Positions 11,960 through 24,654 of a stretch of 64,000 bases of DNA are shown piece after piece (position 1 is the stretch's first letter; each line of letters starts with the position of its first letter). The DNA is taken from contig JAZBRS010000035.1 of NCBI GenBank assembly GCA_037176725.1, positions 49,548,001-49,612,000 of the forward strand, in the 5' to 3' direction. The stretch is from Posidonia oceanica. Its lineage: Eukaryota > Streptophyta > Magnoliopsida > Alismatales > Posidoniaceae. Position numbers and translations under genes: made by a program. The notes under the pieces are model-generated. The model made no database searches. It was not told the DNA's origin and saw only the letters and a program-made list of their open reading frames with translations.

Positions 11960-12430
11960 ACGCGAGAAACAAGAGCGGCACGCAAAACGGTGCAAGAAAA
12001 CGAGGATCGGCATGCAAAACAACGCAAAAGACAAGAGCGACACGTGAAACGGTGCAAAAAACAAAGCGGCATGTGAAACGGTGCAAAAAACAAAGTAGCA
12101 CGCGAAACAGCACAAAAGACAAGAGTGGCATGCGAAACGGTGCAAGAAAACAAAGCGGGCATGCGAAATGGTGCCAAAGACAGAGCGGGTACGCAAAACG
12201 GTGCCAAAAGCGAAGTAGGCACGCGAAACGGTGCCAGAAACAAGAACGGCACACAGAACGGTGCAAGAAAGCAAAACGGGCACGCGAAACGGTGCCAAAG
12301 ACAGAGCGGGCACGCAAAACGGTGCCAAAAGCAAAGCGGGCACGCAAAACAGTGCCAAAGACAGAGCAGGCACGCAAAATGGTGCCAAAAGCAAAGCAGA
12401 CATGCAAAACGGTGCCAAAGCAGGCGAAAT
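11960..12430. repeat. Minisatellite of about 32-33 bp inside LTR A
   Basis: About 14 degenerate copies of a unit containing AAACGGTGCCAAA and GCGGGCACGC. The corresponding place in the 34127-39472 LTR (34830-35045) and in the type B LTRs (about 40470-40560, 59310-59390, 61650-61800) holds related but shorter and diverged units. The parallel ORFs on both strands here are repeat artefacts. Confidence 0.8.
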
Positions 12431-15400
12431 AAAGAATCGATGAAACCATGCAGATGCAAATGCTAAGAAAAAGAGCAGGAGAAGCAAAGGAGAGGTAAAC
12501 AGCGCAAGTGTGAGAACGAGCACCGTTTAAAGACCACGCAAAGTAGATGTGAAGACCTACAAAGGGGAAAAGAAGCAAGTGGAGGGATTACCACTGTTTT
12601 GTGACTGTTTCCCACCAAAATGTCCCACGATGTGTCTCGCACACTGCCAAGAGCTCGCGATGCGATCGGATCGTGGAAAAAGGGGGAAGAAAGTTGCAAT
12701 TAGTGGTAAATCCAGGGGAAATGCAACACAAAGCACTGGGAGTACGCGAAAAGAGGAAGCAGAGTTGATAGATAGGAAGAGGAAGTCCTATTCTACATGC
12801 TCGAGAAATCAGAAAGCAAAAACAATGCATGGAATGCAAATGGTGTGCAAATAAATGCTGTGCAAGGGTTCAGGAGGACTTACCTTGGAAATCTGAAGCC
12901 TGATCTGAAAACCGCTTAGTCCATGCTGAAGAGTGCTCTACCGGGGTCGTCCAGGTAGCTTGGTTGAGAAGATCCAACGGCCGAATTTGAAGATATCCTA
13001 GCTTCAAGGCAGAGGGGCCAGAACAGGGGAGAAGAAGGGATCTAGGTGTACAGGAGGTCCTAAGGGTGTGCACAATAGGTCCTCCCATGTAAATGGGAGC
13101 TAAGAATGCTTAAGTGTGTGCCAGGAATGCCAAATGCAAGAATGCATGAGTGCAATGCATGTAGAATGCAAGGAAAGGCCTAGGGATGATTTCTCAGGAA
13201 ACTTGGGAACTTATATGCAGCTTTTGAAAAAGTGGGGGTCTAAATGCAAAGACTTTGAAAAGTTAGGGACTTTTATGCAAAGTTTTTTGAAAACTGGAGG
13301 GTCTGAATGCAATTTTGCAAAGTGCAGGGTTTGAAATGCAATTTTGCAAAGTAAACATGCATCAGGACAAGTTTTGAAATCATATGGGAGATTAACATGC
13401 AATTTTGAAATCAACAGGGTCTAAAATGCAATTTTGCAAGCAAAACAGGAATGCAAATAGGGGTCTATATGCAATTTTTAAAACATGTAGGGTCTAAAAT
13501 GCAATTTTATAAGCAAAATATGCATTTAAATGGCTTTTATAAGCATACAAAGGACCTATGTGCAAGTTTTAAAACATGTAGGGTCTAAAATGCAATTTTA
13601 TAAGCAAAATATGCATTTAAATGTATGCTGTGCATTAATGAAGGACTTATATGCAAAAATCAGAAAGTATCGGGGAAATAATGCAATGCATTAAGAAAAA
13701 TTGAAAAATAAATGCCTAAGTTGATAGAACAGAGGACTAAAGTGCAAATAAGAAAAACAGTAGGGACTAAAAATGCAATTTATCAAGGTAAAATTAAAGC
13801 ATTAAATCAGATTATTGATGGCAGGACTAACATGCAATAATGGAAAACTAGGGGGCTAGAACTAAAATAAATACTGAGGGGAAGCACAGTAGAGGGACTA
13901 ACATGTAATTAAGTAGTTCTTTAGATTTTTCATGCAATTTCATATGATTTAAATGCGAAATTAAATGAGTTTTAAATAGAGGCAGGACATGAATGTAATA
14001 AAGCAAAAACTGAAATCGAAAATGCAATTTAATGGCAAAATAGCATGGTAACAGGAAAATAAAGGAACAGTAATTGCTCAAACGGGTGGCTACCGTAGCA
14101 ACTGCTACCAGTGGCCAATAAAGGCGGAGGAGGGAAGTTGGGGCGGCGCAGAGGCGATGGCGGGCTTCACTGGAGGTAGGCGGAGCTCGGGCGACATCCG
14201 GCGAGGCGTGACGCAGCCCGGAGATGACCGGAGCACGCGGAGGAGATCTGCAGACCAGAGGAGCAGCGAGCCGGCGATCGGAGCGTCGTCATGGCATTCT
14301 GAAGCCACCGGAGAGTTCCTGCTGACCGTGCGGTTCTCGAGGGATGGCTGGGAGCTAGTTCTGTAGACCTGAGCGGCGAGGCAAGCTCGGAGCTCACCGG
14401 AGAAGACGGGTCAGCGGCGGTGCTGACCTGGAGAAGGAGGAGAGGAAACCCCGATCTGAGGGGTTAGGAAGCAGAAGAGGGAGGAGATTAGCTACAGGGA
14501 GAAGAAAAAAATTGGCTGGAACGTCCCCTCGACGTAGGTGACTTCTGTGCTTGCCGGCGGAGGTCGTCCGGTGGTTGCAGGCGCTGTCGACGACTTAGGA
14601 GTGCTGGGAATGGGTCAGTGGAGTGCTCTGGAGCTTCCTGGACGCTCGGAGCAGAGCTTTGACAGCCGGAGAAGAAGATCACTTCTGTGGGTTCACAGAA
14701 GACAGCAGGAGGTGGGTAGGGTTGTTCCCTGCTCTCTGGATCAGTTGGAGGGCACCGGCGAACTCCTAGAGGTTAGGTGAGTGTGTGGGGATGCTCAGGA
14801 GGGTTGATGGTGGCATGGAGAAGAAGATAGGTCGTCAGGTGGATTTCCGGTGAAGTTGGCCGCAGGTGTTTGTTGTGATGGGTTCTGGCTGTGAGGGGGA
14901 AGAAGGCTGAGGCTCGGGTGGGTTGGATAGCTGATGTTCTGGTGAGTTAGGTGGAGAAGTTTGGGAAGGTTCAGTGGGGTATTGTGCTAGGAATTTTAGA
15001 GGAAGGGGATGATGGGTTCTGCTGGGGAAATGGGTGAATTGAGGGGTAGTTTCAGGGTGGTTCGTGATGCTGAATGGAGGGCTGTGGTGGTGGTTGTCTG
15101 GGTGAGATTGGGGGAGGAATTGGGAGAGATTTTCTGGGTGTTGGAGGCTGATTTTAGGTGGAAAGGAAGGAGGAGGAAGGTTGCTGAATTTCAGTGGGGA
15201 AGAAGGAGAAGAATGGGTGCTGGAGGCTCTGGTTTCTCTCGCTCTCTCTGGACGATCAAAAAAGGCATCGAGGAGATGAAGGCTGGAGTCTTTTAAGCAG
15301 CTTGGATGGAGTGGAGCGCGATGGATTTTTGAATTGCCACCGGCGGGAGCTGCTGCTGATGGGAGAGGAGCGGCCGGCAAGAGGATGGGCAGCAAATGCT

Positions 15401-15479
15401 CCCGGAGAAGCCACTGAGATGTTGAGAGAGGGGAAGTGAACCGGAGTTGATGGCGATCGGGAGGGAGAAGTTGGATTGA

Positions 15480-15760
15480 ATTCAAAGAGGATGGAGGGAG
15501 ACTGCTGGCGAGAGGAAGGAACTGTGGAGGAAGAAGAAGAAGAAGAAGGAGGAGGGAAGAAGCTGCAGGCCGGGCTGTGCGGAGAAGAAAGAAAAAAAAG
15601 AAAGAAGGGGAAGAGGTGGAACGGGCCGTAACTGGGCCGGACCAGAAGAGAGAGGAAAAAAAGAAAGAAAGGAAGGACGGAAAAGAAGGGAAGAAGAGAA
15701 AGAGAAGGAAAAAATAAAAATAAAGATAAAAATAGGAAAGATTTGAAGATGCTTTTAGAG
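15480..15760. repeat. Homopurine-rich tract in LTR A
   Basis: Plus strand is almost pure A/G (GAAGAAGGAGGA, AAAGAAAG words) with only short interruptions. The equivalent position of the second type A LTR, 38190-38430, has the same character. Confidence 0.8.
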
Positions 15761-17223
15761 TAGTTATTTAGGTTAGGATTTTTGATTATGGTTTTTAATG
15801 ATTGTCTTTGATTAGTTAATTAGGTTTAAAGGGATTTAGTTTTGATTAGGGTTTTTAGGGTTTTCTTTGTTTGCTTTTGTTTTTGATTTTGATTAAATGT
15901 TTGTTAAGTCTTTTAAGTTGTTTTTTAATTATGTTTTTCTTGTTGAGTACTTGGGGTGTTAATTAGGATTTTTTGAAGTTTGTTTTCAGATTAATTAGGG
16001 TGAGTTTTAGATTTTAGTCTTGATCCTTCTTCTTCAAGTCTTCTTTGGTTTGTTTCTTTTTTTTAATTTTGCTTGTTAAATTCTTTTAGCATTCTTCTTT
16101 TTTTGTTAGGTCTTCTTGTTAAGTTTTTAATTAAGTGTTTTTAGATTTTTGATTGTTTGTTTTTACTTTTTAATTAAGTTTTCAATTTTTTTCTCTTTTA
16201 GAATTGTTAAGTTTAAGTTTTTTCCTTAATTACTAACCTTAGTATTTCTTAAGTGTTTTCTTTCTTTTAGGATTTGTTTTCTTAATTGTTTTTCTAATAG
16301 GATTATACTTTTACTTATTTTGATTACATTTTGGTTTTTTCCTTGATTTTACAGCATTTTCCTTTTGTTTGTTTTGCATTTTTAAGTTGCATTCTTGATT
16401 TTCCATTTTAGCTAGATTTAGTTGGGTTTAGGTTTTTAATTGTTTGTTTAATGTTTTTAATTATTTTCTTAGGGTTTTGGTTTGTTTTCCTTTTGTTTTA
16501 GAGTTTTAGAGGTTTTTAAGGATTTTTTAGGGATTTAGTAAAAGAAAGGAAAAGAAAAGGAAAAGGAAGAGGAAAAGGGAGAAATGGAGGAATAAAGAGG
16601 AAAGAGAGGGGTTGAAAGAAAATAATTTTTTGAAGGTCAAAGAAAATGCTAAAAATAAGATAAAAATAGGAATAAGATTGAGAAGAGATAGAAGCACAAG
16701 GGGGGCCCACAGCCAGGCAAGAAAAAGGGAGAGAAGGGGGTGAAAAGGAGGATAATCAGGAGAGAGAGAGGAGAGAGAAAAGAATAATCTAGGAGAGAGA
16801 AAAGGATAATTTGGGTAAATGGAGGGTTTAGAGGTTTTGAAAAGGGGTGAAATTTGGGGAATGTGTAGCCTAGGGTCTCTAGTGTTGGTCCTAGGGCTTT
16901 GGTTTAGTTTTGGGAAGGCTTTAGAAGAGTTTTGAGGTGTAGAAAGAGGGTAGTTTTACCTAGGTTTTCTAGGGTTTTTGGGTGTGGTTTTGGTTTGAAA
17001 ATTTCTAAGTGTTTGGGTAGGTTTGCTAAGTTGGGGGTGATGGGTTTTCCTATGGTTTTTGGGTAAGTTTTGGATTTGAGAAATGGGTGTAGGTTTTAGG
17101 TTGAGTATAGACTTGTTTTGAAGGGTAGGATGAAAAGGATGGTGTAGTTTTGACCTAGACTTGGATCCAGAAGTCTCCAGGAGATTCCAATTGATTCAAG
17201 CCTGTCAAAATGGAGTGTCAACA

Positions 17224-19215
17224 GTAATCATATTGCATTACATTAAATGTCTGCATGTTTAATTAATTGCATTTAGGTCCAGTCACATGTTTAACTTTGA
17301 TTTAAATGTGATTTTAAACCTTATTGCAATGTAATAAAGCCCTCTGGGTTTTAATATTTACATTTAGGTCTAGTTGGGTTTCAACTGTGATCTAAGACGT
17401 GATTTAAAACTTTATTACATTGTAATAAAGTCCAGCTAGTTTCAATTATTACATTTGAGTCCAATTTACTTTGAATTGTGATTTAAATGTGACTTTTAAA
17501 CCTTATTACATTGTAATAAAGTCCAGTAAGTTTCCATTATTGCATTTTGGTCCAGTTTGCTTCCAACTGCCATTTAAATGCAAATTTAAACTTTATTACA
17601 TTGCAATAAAGTCCTGTTATTATTGCATTTAAGTCCTATTTGCATACATGCATCATTTAAATTGTAATTTTAATCATATTGCATTGCTTTGAATGTCCAA
17701 CAGTTTTACAAATTGCATTTCAATCCATGTTTTCAAACTGTTGCTTGTTTGCATGCCTGTTTTGCTTTGCATTTAAACCTTGCATGTTTTCAAAATTACA
17801 TGTAGGTCCTTATGCCTAGTTTCTTCATGCTTGTGCCCTGCCTTGCATTTTTAATTCAACAGTTAGGTCTAATTGCATGTTAGTCCTAAAATCCACTATT
17901 GTTTGCTTACCTACTTCTTTTGCATTGCATTTAAGTCCCACATGTTTTTAAAACTACATGTAGGTCCTTTTATTGCATCATTGCTTGCCTGCTTTTATTT
18001 AATGCTACATTTGGCCCCAGTTTGCCCTTTACTCTGCTGCATTTACATTCTAGCATGCATTTATCCTATCACATTGCATTTTTGCCATGTCTTTGCATAT
18101 AGGCCCTTACAGTTTCTCCTAATTACATTTGGGTCCCTATCTTTGCATTTTTACATGCATAACATCCACATATCACTGCACTTAGCACCCTTGCATACTT
18201 TTGAGCACACTTAGCCTCATTGCATGTAGGACACCCTGCATTGCACACACATAGGGGTAATTTTCACTTAGTCCCCCACTTAGATCACTTTTTCTGGCCC
18301 TTGGGCCATCTGACTTGAAGCCTGAATAACTTTTGATCGAACCGTTGGATCTTCACGATCTAACCAACTAGGTCTTCCTGGTTGAACGATCTTTCGTTCT
18401 AACGAAAGTTATTTCAGATCAGGCCTCAGATCCTCAAGATAAGTCCATCTGAATCACTGCATGTCTTGTTTTCACACCTTGTTTTCTCGTGCATGTAGAC
18501 TAGGCTTTTCCGCCTTTGTTTCTTTCCCCTTTGCTTGTTTTACACTTGCATCGTGTGGTTTTACTTGGCTTTTCTGCCTTTGTTTTCTTTCCCCTTTGCT
18601 TGTTTTACACTTGCATCGTATGGTTTTATTCGGCTTTTCCGCCCTTGTTTTCTTTCCCCTTTGCATGTCGTACACTTGCATTGCGTGGTTTTATCGACAT
18701 TTTGTTTTATTGCCTGCACTTGCCTTAGGACAGTGATGCTTACTGCCTAGAGTTCTCACGAACCAGGGTTCACCTGATTCGGAACACAGGCAGCGCTGCT
18801 GAGCACATAGGCTGCACGTTTAATTCCCATGCATGGCATTTAGGCACTTAGGCATTAAAGCATATATAGCATGGCATAGCATCTGTCGCCCCCTAGGCGT
18901 ACAGTTAAAGGCAATCCTTGCCGAAATTCCTGCAAATGCGAGCGTTAAGCTTAGAAAGACCGATTCTTCGGGCGTGTCAGGGGTGCCTAATACCTTCCCC
19001 GCACGTAACAGGAGTCCTTACCCTTTCTTTGGACCTGTAGTGACCATTTTGCCCTCGTCCTTGGCACGAGTCATACATTTTGCATAGCATTGCATTCATC
19101 TACTTGTTTTCTATGCTTTTTCTTGGTTTTTCTCATCTTCCTGATAATAGACTAGGTGGTGACTCTATTTTTGTCTTATCTTTGCTTTCCTTCTTCGCAT
19201 CGCTATCCATGAAGT
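17224..19215 (+). repeat. Truncated type A LTR, plus orientation
   Basis: Begins abruptly at the right edge of the element 1 LTR (the target of that insertion) and runs in the opposite orientation. It contains units of about 90 bp around TTATTACATTGTAATAAAG (17322, 17412, 17503, 17590), three copies of a unit of about 63 bp (18516-18700), the GAACCAGGGTTC block near 18760, the conserved U5 block (18950-19030) and a PBS-like TGGTGACTC at 19157-19165. It stops near 19215, about 100 bp short of a normal LTR end. GTAAT at 17224-17228 may be one copy of the element 1 target duplication; the other is outside the window. Confidence 0.8.
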
Positions 19216-19260
19216 ACCTCCTCCCATTCGGACCCTCTCCGGTCCGAACCTAAATGGGAA

Positions 19261-19990
19261 AAGGCATATTCACAGTAACCATTACTTTCCAGCTGATTAT
19301 CCGTAACCGTCACTTTCCGGTTGATGTTCCGTAACCATCAAATCCATCAAATCAATCAACCATCACTTTCCGACTGATGATCCGTAACCATCACTTTCCG
19401 GTTGATGATCCGTAACCATCCCTTTCCGGCTGATGATCCGTAACCATCACTTTCCGACTGATGATCTGTAACCATCACTTTCCGACTGATGATCCGTAAC
19501 TATCACCCTTTCGGTTGATATCCAGTAACTATCACCCTTTCGGCTGATACACTGTAACTATCACCATTTCGGCTGATATCCAGTAACTATCACCCTTTCG
19601 GCTGATATCCAGTAACTATCACCCTTTCGACTGATATTCAGTAACTATCACCTTTCTGGCTGATGATTCGTAACCATCACTTTCCGGCTGATGATCCGTA
19701 ACCATCCCTTTCCGACTGATGATCCGTAACCATCACTTTCCGGCTGATGATCTGTAACCATCGCTTTCCGGTTGATGATCCGTAGCTATCACCCTTTCGG
19801 CTGATACCCAGTAACTATCACCCTTTCGGCTGATATCCAGTAACTATCACCCTTTCGGCTAATATCTAGTAACTATCACCCTTTTGGCTGATATCCAGTA
19901 ACTATCACCTTTTCGGCTAATGATCCGTAACCATCACTTTTCAGCTGATGATCCGTAACCATCGCTTCCCGACTGATGATCCGAAACTCA
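19261..19990 (+). repeat. 3' UTR tandem array of mini-hairpins (plus-strand element)
   Basis: Roughly 24-25 copies of a unit of about 30 bp in two flavours. One reads CATCACTTTCCGACTGATG, the other TATCACCCTTTCGGCTGATA. Each is self-complementary at its ends (CATCA/TGATG or TATCA/TGATA), joined by ATCCGTAAC or TCCAGTAAC. The array sits between a broken LTR and a polypurine tract, the place where Tat-type elements carry variable tandem repeats. Confidence 0.88.
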
Positions 19991-20556
19991 TCACCTCTGG
20001 CCGATAAGTTCGGAAACAAATCACATTCTCCACGTGACTTTGTTCCAGGCAGATGAGGTCCCGCATACCTTCCCGGTAGGAGAAGACGTCCCTCTCCTCT
20101 TGTGATTCTCAGTTTTTGCCCCCCTTTCTTGCGTAGCTCTGGCTGCTTCGCTTGCCCCCTCGGACAGGGACAGGCCATCTCTCTCTCCCTCTCTAGGCTG
20201 GCAGACCTCACTGCCCGGATGACAAGTCCATCACTCTTGTCTGGCATCCCTTTCGTGTGAATTTGGACAAACAGCCAAATTCACACACTGCATCGCAACC
20301 CCCTCTTAGCATCCTTTTGCATCAACCCTGCACTTCTTTACTTATAGCATTGCATGCTAGACTAATTGCATTAGCATGCATTGCATCGCATCAGCATTCA
20401 CAACTGCATCTGCATGTTGCATTGCGGCAACGAGTCGCGTTTTTCAATGCATCCGTCGAATAAGCGACTCACGCCAATAGCAATTTGTGCTCTTGCCGGT
20501 GTCGAGTGGGGTGTCTTGTCACCCTTGAGCCACAGTCTCACTACGCTCGACCTCGC
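19991..20556 (+). other. Remaining 3' UTR of plus-strand element
   Basis: No protein family is recognisable. It contains the CACACTGCATCGC/TGCATTGC-rich part and, at 20455-20530, the block corresponding to the GTGAGTCATTT and GACAAGACACCC region next to the LTR in the minus-strand elements. It ends in the hairpin that spans the polypurine tract. Confidence 0.7.
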
Positions 20557-20571
20557 TCAGGGAGGGGCATC
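20557..20571 (+). promoter_or_regulatory. Polypurine tract (plus-strand element)
   Basis: CAGGGAGGGGCATC immediately precedes TGTAGACACC of the LTR, the expected place for the plus-strand primer. The tract lies between the two stems of the hairpin 20508-20583. Equivalent tracts on the minus strand are at 27185-27200, 39473-39488 and 43187-43202. Confidence 0.8.
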
Positions 20572-23536
20572 TGTAGACACCCCATTTGGACAGGCTTTTG
20601 CTGGAGAATTTCTGGAAGCTGGCTCAGAAGAAGGTGTGGCGCAATTCAATTTCAAAACCCTACCTAAAACAATCCAATGTCAATTACCAAACCCAATCCA
20701 ATATCCAACCCAAAACAACTCATTTTTCATTTTCAAAACCTAACCTAACCTTCCATCCAGGCCCAAGCCCATTTGCGGCCCGGTCTACTGGATTGCACGT
20801 TTGGTCGCCACATGCAGAGGTGACTGACCCCTGTCGCCACATGCAGGGGCGACTGAGTAAGGCGCCAACTGTTGGGGTGACTGTACTATAAATCTAGAGA
20901 CCGTACAAGCTCCCGCCGCACGTTCGTTTGGATGCTTCTGGCCAGCCCCTTTTTGGCCTGCGCTATGCCGCGCAAGCTACCTCCCTCACCTACCATGCCA
21001 GTCTCTCCGCACTTGCTCCCGTGCACGCCACCTCTGGCCACCCACTCCGGAGCATGCCTGCCACCTCTAGCCACCGACCACCTTGTGTCCTGCCACCTCC
21101 GACCTTCGTGTCCTTCACCTGTCAGCCCTTCCCGTCCTTCACCTACCCAGCTCTCTCACGAGCTCTCACTGCCACCGCTCTGTGCTTGTTAGCCTTCCTC
21201 GCCCTCGTGCGCAGAGACCACCCAATGAACAAAACCCCTCACTTGCCGTTGAACCCAATTCACCACACCCAGTTCACAAGCTCCCCACTCCTCCTCCTTC
21301 GCATTGAGAGCCCAATTGAGAGATCAGAGAGCTTCCCCGGTCGGCCCCCGTGCGATTCCAAGTCTTCCCAAGCGTTTCCAAGCTTCCACCGCACTACGTC
21401 GCTCCTTCTTCCCTATCTCCGGCGTCAACTCCAGCCACAGCCCGCCAACTCCGACGACCTCCCACAGGTTGGTACCCACTTGCATTGCTGATCTGAGGGT
21501 TCGGGATGCTTCCCGGACCTCCCCTCTTTCCTCCTAGCTAGCCTTCTCTCCTCCCCGCATCCTTGGCCGACCCAATGGCCACGGCCATTTGCCAACGCCG
21601 GTGAAGCGCTGACGAAGGCAGGACGGAGGCGCAGACCTCCCCCCTTGGTTCCAGGATGCACCCTCACATCCTCCTCCGCGCCTAGAGGCTTCCCAGCCTC
21701 CTCCTCGTGTGCCCGGCCACTCGCATGGCCGGAGCTCGACGGAGGACGGCGGTCGAATGGGGCAGAGACGGGTGGACCGCCTCGGACCACCATTCTCCAC
21801 GCCGAAGGTGTGGTTGGGTTCCTGGAAGCATCGTGAAGCTTCCCCGGCCCATATTGTCATTTTAGGCATCGCCACCGCGACAAATTTCGGTATTGAAGTT
21901 CGACCAACGGACTACCAGGTCAGGCGTCAGCTCAGGCGATGACTGACCCGCAACACAGCCAGCCTGCCGGCTCGACTTTGGGGTGTTGCTCCGGTCACCT
22001 CAAAGTCCCATTTTACTTGTTCATTATCTACTTTTAATCTCTGTTCAATACTCTATATGCCTGTGTAATTAGTTTATCATTTTGCTTGCTTGTGAGTCCA
22101 AGACCTGGCTAGGAAGATGGCTGTCTAGGCAACTTGGGTTGCAATCCCGCCGCCTATCTAACAGGCGACTAGGCTACAACTCAAGCCAGCCTTCTGGCCA
22201 ACTTCCGCCGTGATATCTTGCGACTCACTTGTCCATTTCATGTGATTTTTGTTCCTATGTATTCCTAGATGAATGCTCTATGTATCTATGTGAATGGATT
22301 TCTATTTAGCTAGCTCGTGAGTTCCAGATCCGGCCTCAAACTTAGCAGTTTGAACTACTAGAGTTGCAGGCCTGTCACCAGCTTTGCCGGCGACTCGACT
22401 ACTACTCTAGTCCATTCGCCGGCCAAGTTCCGGCCATTGTATCTCAGGATTCACATGCTCATTTTAAATCTGAATGCATGTTTTCTTTCGCGTTGAGCCA
22501 GCTTTAGCTCTGTGATGTTTATTTCAAGTTTTATCATGTCTGTCATGCTTGTCTCTGGCGATGAAGGCCTCTGCTCAGGTGGACTGCCAGCAATGAAGCC
22601 GCCTGGTTTACCAGTGACCAACCTCGACGCCCCCTATGCGGCGACTAGGTTGGTTGCTGTCCTGAACAGTGACCCAACCTGCGGTCTGAGCAGTAGGCTA
22701 GCCCCTTGTTTTTCGACACCCATTTTGGTTTTCCAGCCTCGTCTACTTACAAACCTTGTTTTCCAGCATGTCATCTGTGGTTTCCAAGTTTTCTATTTTC
22801 CTTTCCACAATGTTTTACACCTCGATCGTGGAAGCGGCCTACTGTGTAGGGAGCTAGTCTGCCACTTGCCTCACCGACGACTAGCGCAGACGCCTGCCGG
22901 ACCGGCGACCAAGCCCTGATCTTGACAGAGCGCCAGACTGCCACCTTTGCCGCTTCTCACTTGTTTTCTTCGATGCCTTTGTTTTCAGTTCGTTTTCCTG
23001 GTTGTTTATCGCCTTTAGCAATGCCTTGACTTCGCGTATTTGCTTTTAAAACAAGGTTTGCTAAGCTTTGCATTGGTTTATAAAATTGCATCTTGCATAC
23101 CGCCTTAAGGCATATATAAATCGGCATTCATTTGCCAACATTTTGCCACACTGTAGTGGATCTGTTAGAAAGACTGATTCCTCGAGCGTGTCGGGGGTGC
23201 CTAACACCTTCCCCACGCGTAACAAAAGTCCTTTCCCTTTCTCTGGACAGCATTGACTTTGTGTCATCCATTTACATTGAACTCTGCATGCTTTTGAAAC
23301 GCATATGTTTTCCTCGCATGTTCTTTACTTCGTTTTCCTAGTTTTCCCGATTTAATAAATTAGGTGGCGACTCGCTTTCTTTTATTTTACCTTCCTTTTG
23401 CGTTTGCCTCCGTTTTCTGGTGTTTTCGAGTCGAAATCCCTCCTCAGAACCAACCACTAATAGTGAACCCAATTCTGATCGGTGCACGCGAGCTTTGGCA
23501 TCGTGCATGGACGATCCGAATTTTGGGATTACTACA
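20572..23536 (+). repeat. Complete LTR of type C, plus orientation (2965 bp)
   Basis: Starts TGTAGACACCCC and ends GGGATTACTACA. After about 300 bp comes a TATA-like box and then a GC-rich island (20900-21960), followed by a region in which GGCGACT/AGTCGCC words recur (22130-22910), the conserved U5 block GGTGCCTAACACCTTCCC (23155-23245), and a PBS-like TGGCGACTC (23365-23373). The left side is a polypurine tract and the right side a leader without PBS, so this single LTR is bordered by both a 3' and a 5' internal end. Its long ORFs lie in the GC island and match nothing I know. Confidence 0.9.
20886..20893 (+). promoter_or_regulatory. Candidate TATA box of LTR C
   Basis: CTATAAAT, 314 bp from the LTR start and just before a GC-rich segment. 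This would put the transcription start near 20920, giving a short U3 and a very long R-U5. I found no equally good box at the same place in the other LTR types. Confidence 0.5.
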
Positions 23537-24179
23537 TAATCATATTTGCATGATTGATCATATGGTGCATGCATCTTCTCATTCTTGAGTCCACCTATCA
23601 GTCTGAGAAGGATGGGTCTGGTCTCTCGTTCTATGGCTTCGGTGTGGGACGGGTTGGTCAGTCTGTCCCCCCTTGTACAGGGTCGTATTAGTGTTTGTAG
23701 CGGGTACAAGCTCACTACTACTGCGTGAGTCAAGGCCATAAATTCACCACTCATTTGTCTTTCACCATTGGCTTTGGCCGGGATGGGAAAAAGGCGGGGA
23801 CCTATCTTTCTATCATGAGTCGGAGACCTATACACTTGTGAGAGTCCAAAGTAGATAGCCTACTACGACACACTAGATTTGGTGAGAGAGCGCAGACTAG
23901 AGAGCATTCATATGCATGTGTGCCATTCATACCACAATTAAAAAACATTTGCATTTTGCTTCAAGGTTCTAACACCTGTTTTGTTTGTGTTTGTCCCTCA
24001 GGTTAGTGAGCGAGTTCCCTATCTAGAGCTCAAGTTTGTTTCCTTGCTCACACCCCTGTGGTGACGTTCTTCTCGACCATCCCTTCCTGGGTTATTCGTC
24101 GAGTTCGACGTTAGCTCGTCTTTGGCGTCGTCCCCTTTTTCCCTACCGTAGTCCAGTTTTCACTAGCTCACGGTCAACT
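23537..24179 (+). other. 5' leader of plus-strand element, PBS deleted
   Basis: Directly after the LTR end there is TAATCATATTTGC instead of TGGCGACT. From about 23590 the sequence matches, reversed, the element 1 leader at 10510-10180 (GGGTCGTATTAGTG block, then TCAAGCTC near 24030). About 700 bp of leader including the PBS is missing compared with element 1. Confidence 0.75.
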
Positions 24180-24640
24180 ATGGCCCAGTTCACTAGTGAG
24201 CCTCTGCCTTCTACTGCCCTAGAGGAGATTTCCATTACGGTCTCCCCCTCTCACACTTTGGTTCCTACTGCCTCTTTCTCCCCCCGTGTGTCCCACCCTT
24301 CGGCGTCCGAGGAGCCTCTGCTTGTTTTCAGACGTTGGGTCGCCCACTCGGAGCCTGCCACCGAGTCTGTTACGGTGACCACCACTCGTGCTCCGGAGGC
24401 ATCCTTAACTCCTCCTCCTTCCCAAGGCTAAGTCACTCTTGACACCCACCCTACGGTAGCCTCTCTTGGTTTAGGTTTTTAGCCTTCTGGACAGTCTGTA
24501 TCCCTTCCTCTTGCACTTGGTCCCTCACCGGTCCTACACCTCAATATTCCCACTAACGGGACACCTGAGGTGCAGTATCAACACCTAATGGAGCATGTCC
24601 AGACCCTGCAGGTGTGACCGCCCACCGCTCAGTCAACGAT
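24180..24640 (+). pseudogene. gag N-terminal fragment, plus strand
   Basis: Starts MAQFTSEPLPS, the same gag start as elements 1 and 3, and has the homologous region GTPEVQYQHLMEH near 24555-24597 (element 1: GTPEAQYQHLMEL). In-frame stops occur near 24430, 24480 and 24616. It covers only the Pro/Ser-rich N-terminal part and breaks off at about 24640, where a minus-oriented LTR begins. The capsid domain and everything downstream are gone. Confidence 0.85.
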
Positions 24641-24654
24641 GTGGTCACATGCTA

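Larger units (their letters stand above)
11240..17223 (-). repeat. Element 1 5' LTR (type A, 5984 bp)
   Basis: In element sense it starts TGTTGACACTCCA (mutated from TGTAGACACCCC; 17223 downwards) and ends TACTACA at 11240, next to the PBS. Internal layout, low to high coordinate: a PBS-like remnant (about 11408), a conserved U5 block (11595-11669), a minisatellite of about 32 bp (about 11960-12430), degenerate repeats built on AATGCAATTTT (13200-14060), a GC-rich island (14090-15480), a homopurine tract (15480-15760), and a T-rich stretch of TTTTAATTG words (15760-16510). ORFs here follow the repeats and show no protein family. The right flank is another LTR, so element 1 inserted into older retroelement DNA. 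Confidence 0.9.

Noticed and set aside
11785..12578. Overlapping ORFs of 218-239 codons around 12 kb, and 14835-15485
   Set aside because: The first group follows a minisatellite of about 32 bp in several frames; the second is in the LTR GC island. No family similarity.
20928..21491. 187-codon ORF in LTR C
   Set aside because: Lies in the GC-rich island of an LTR; composition of Pro, Ser and Leu as expected from GC-rich DNA; no recognisable domain.
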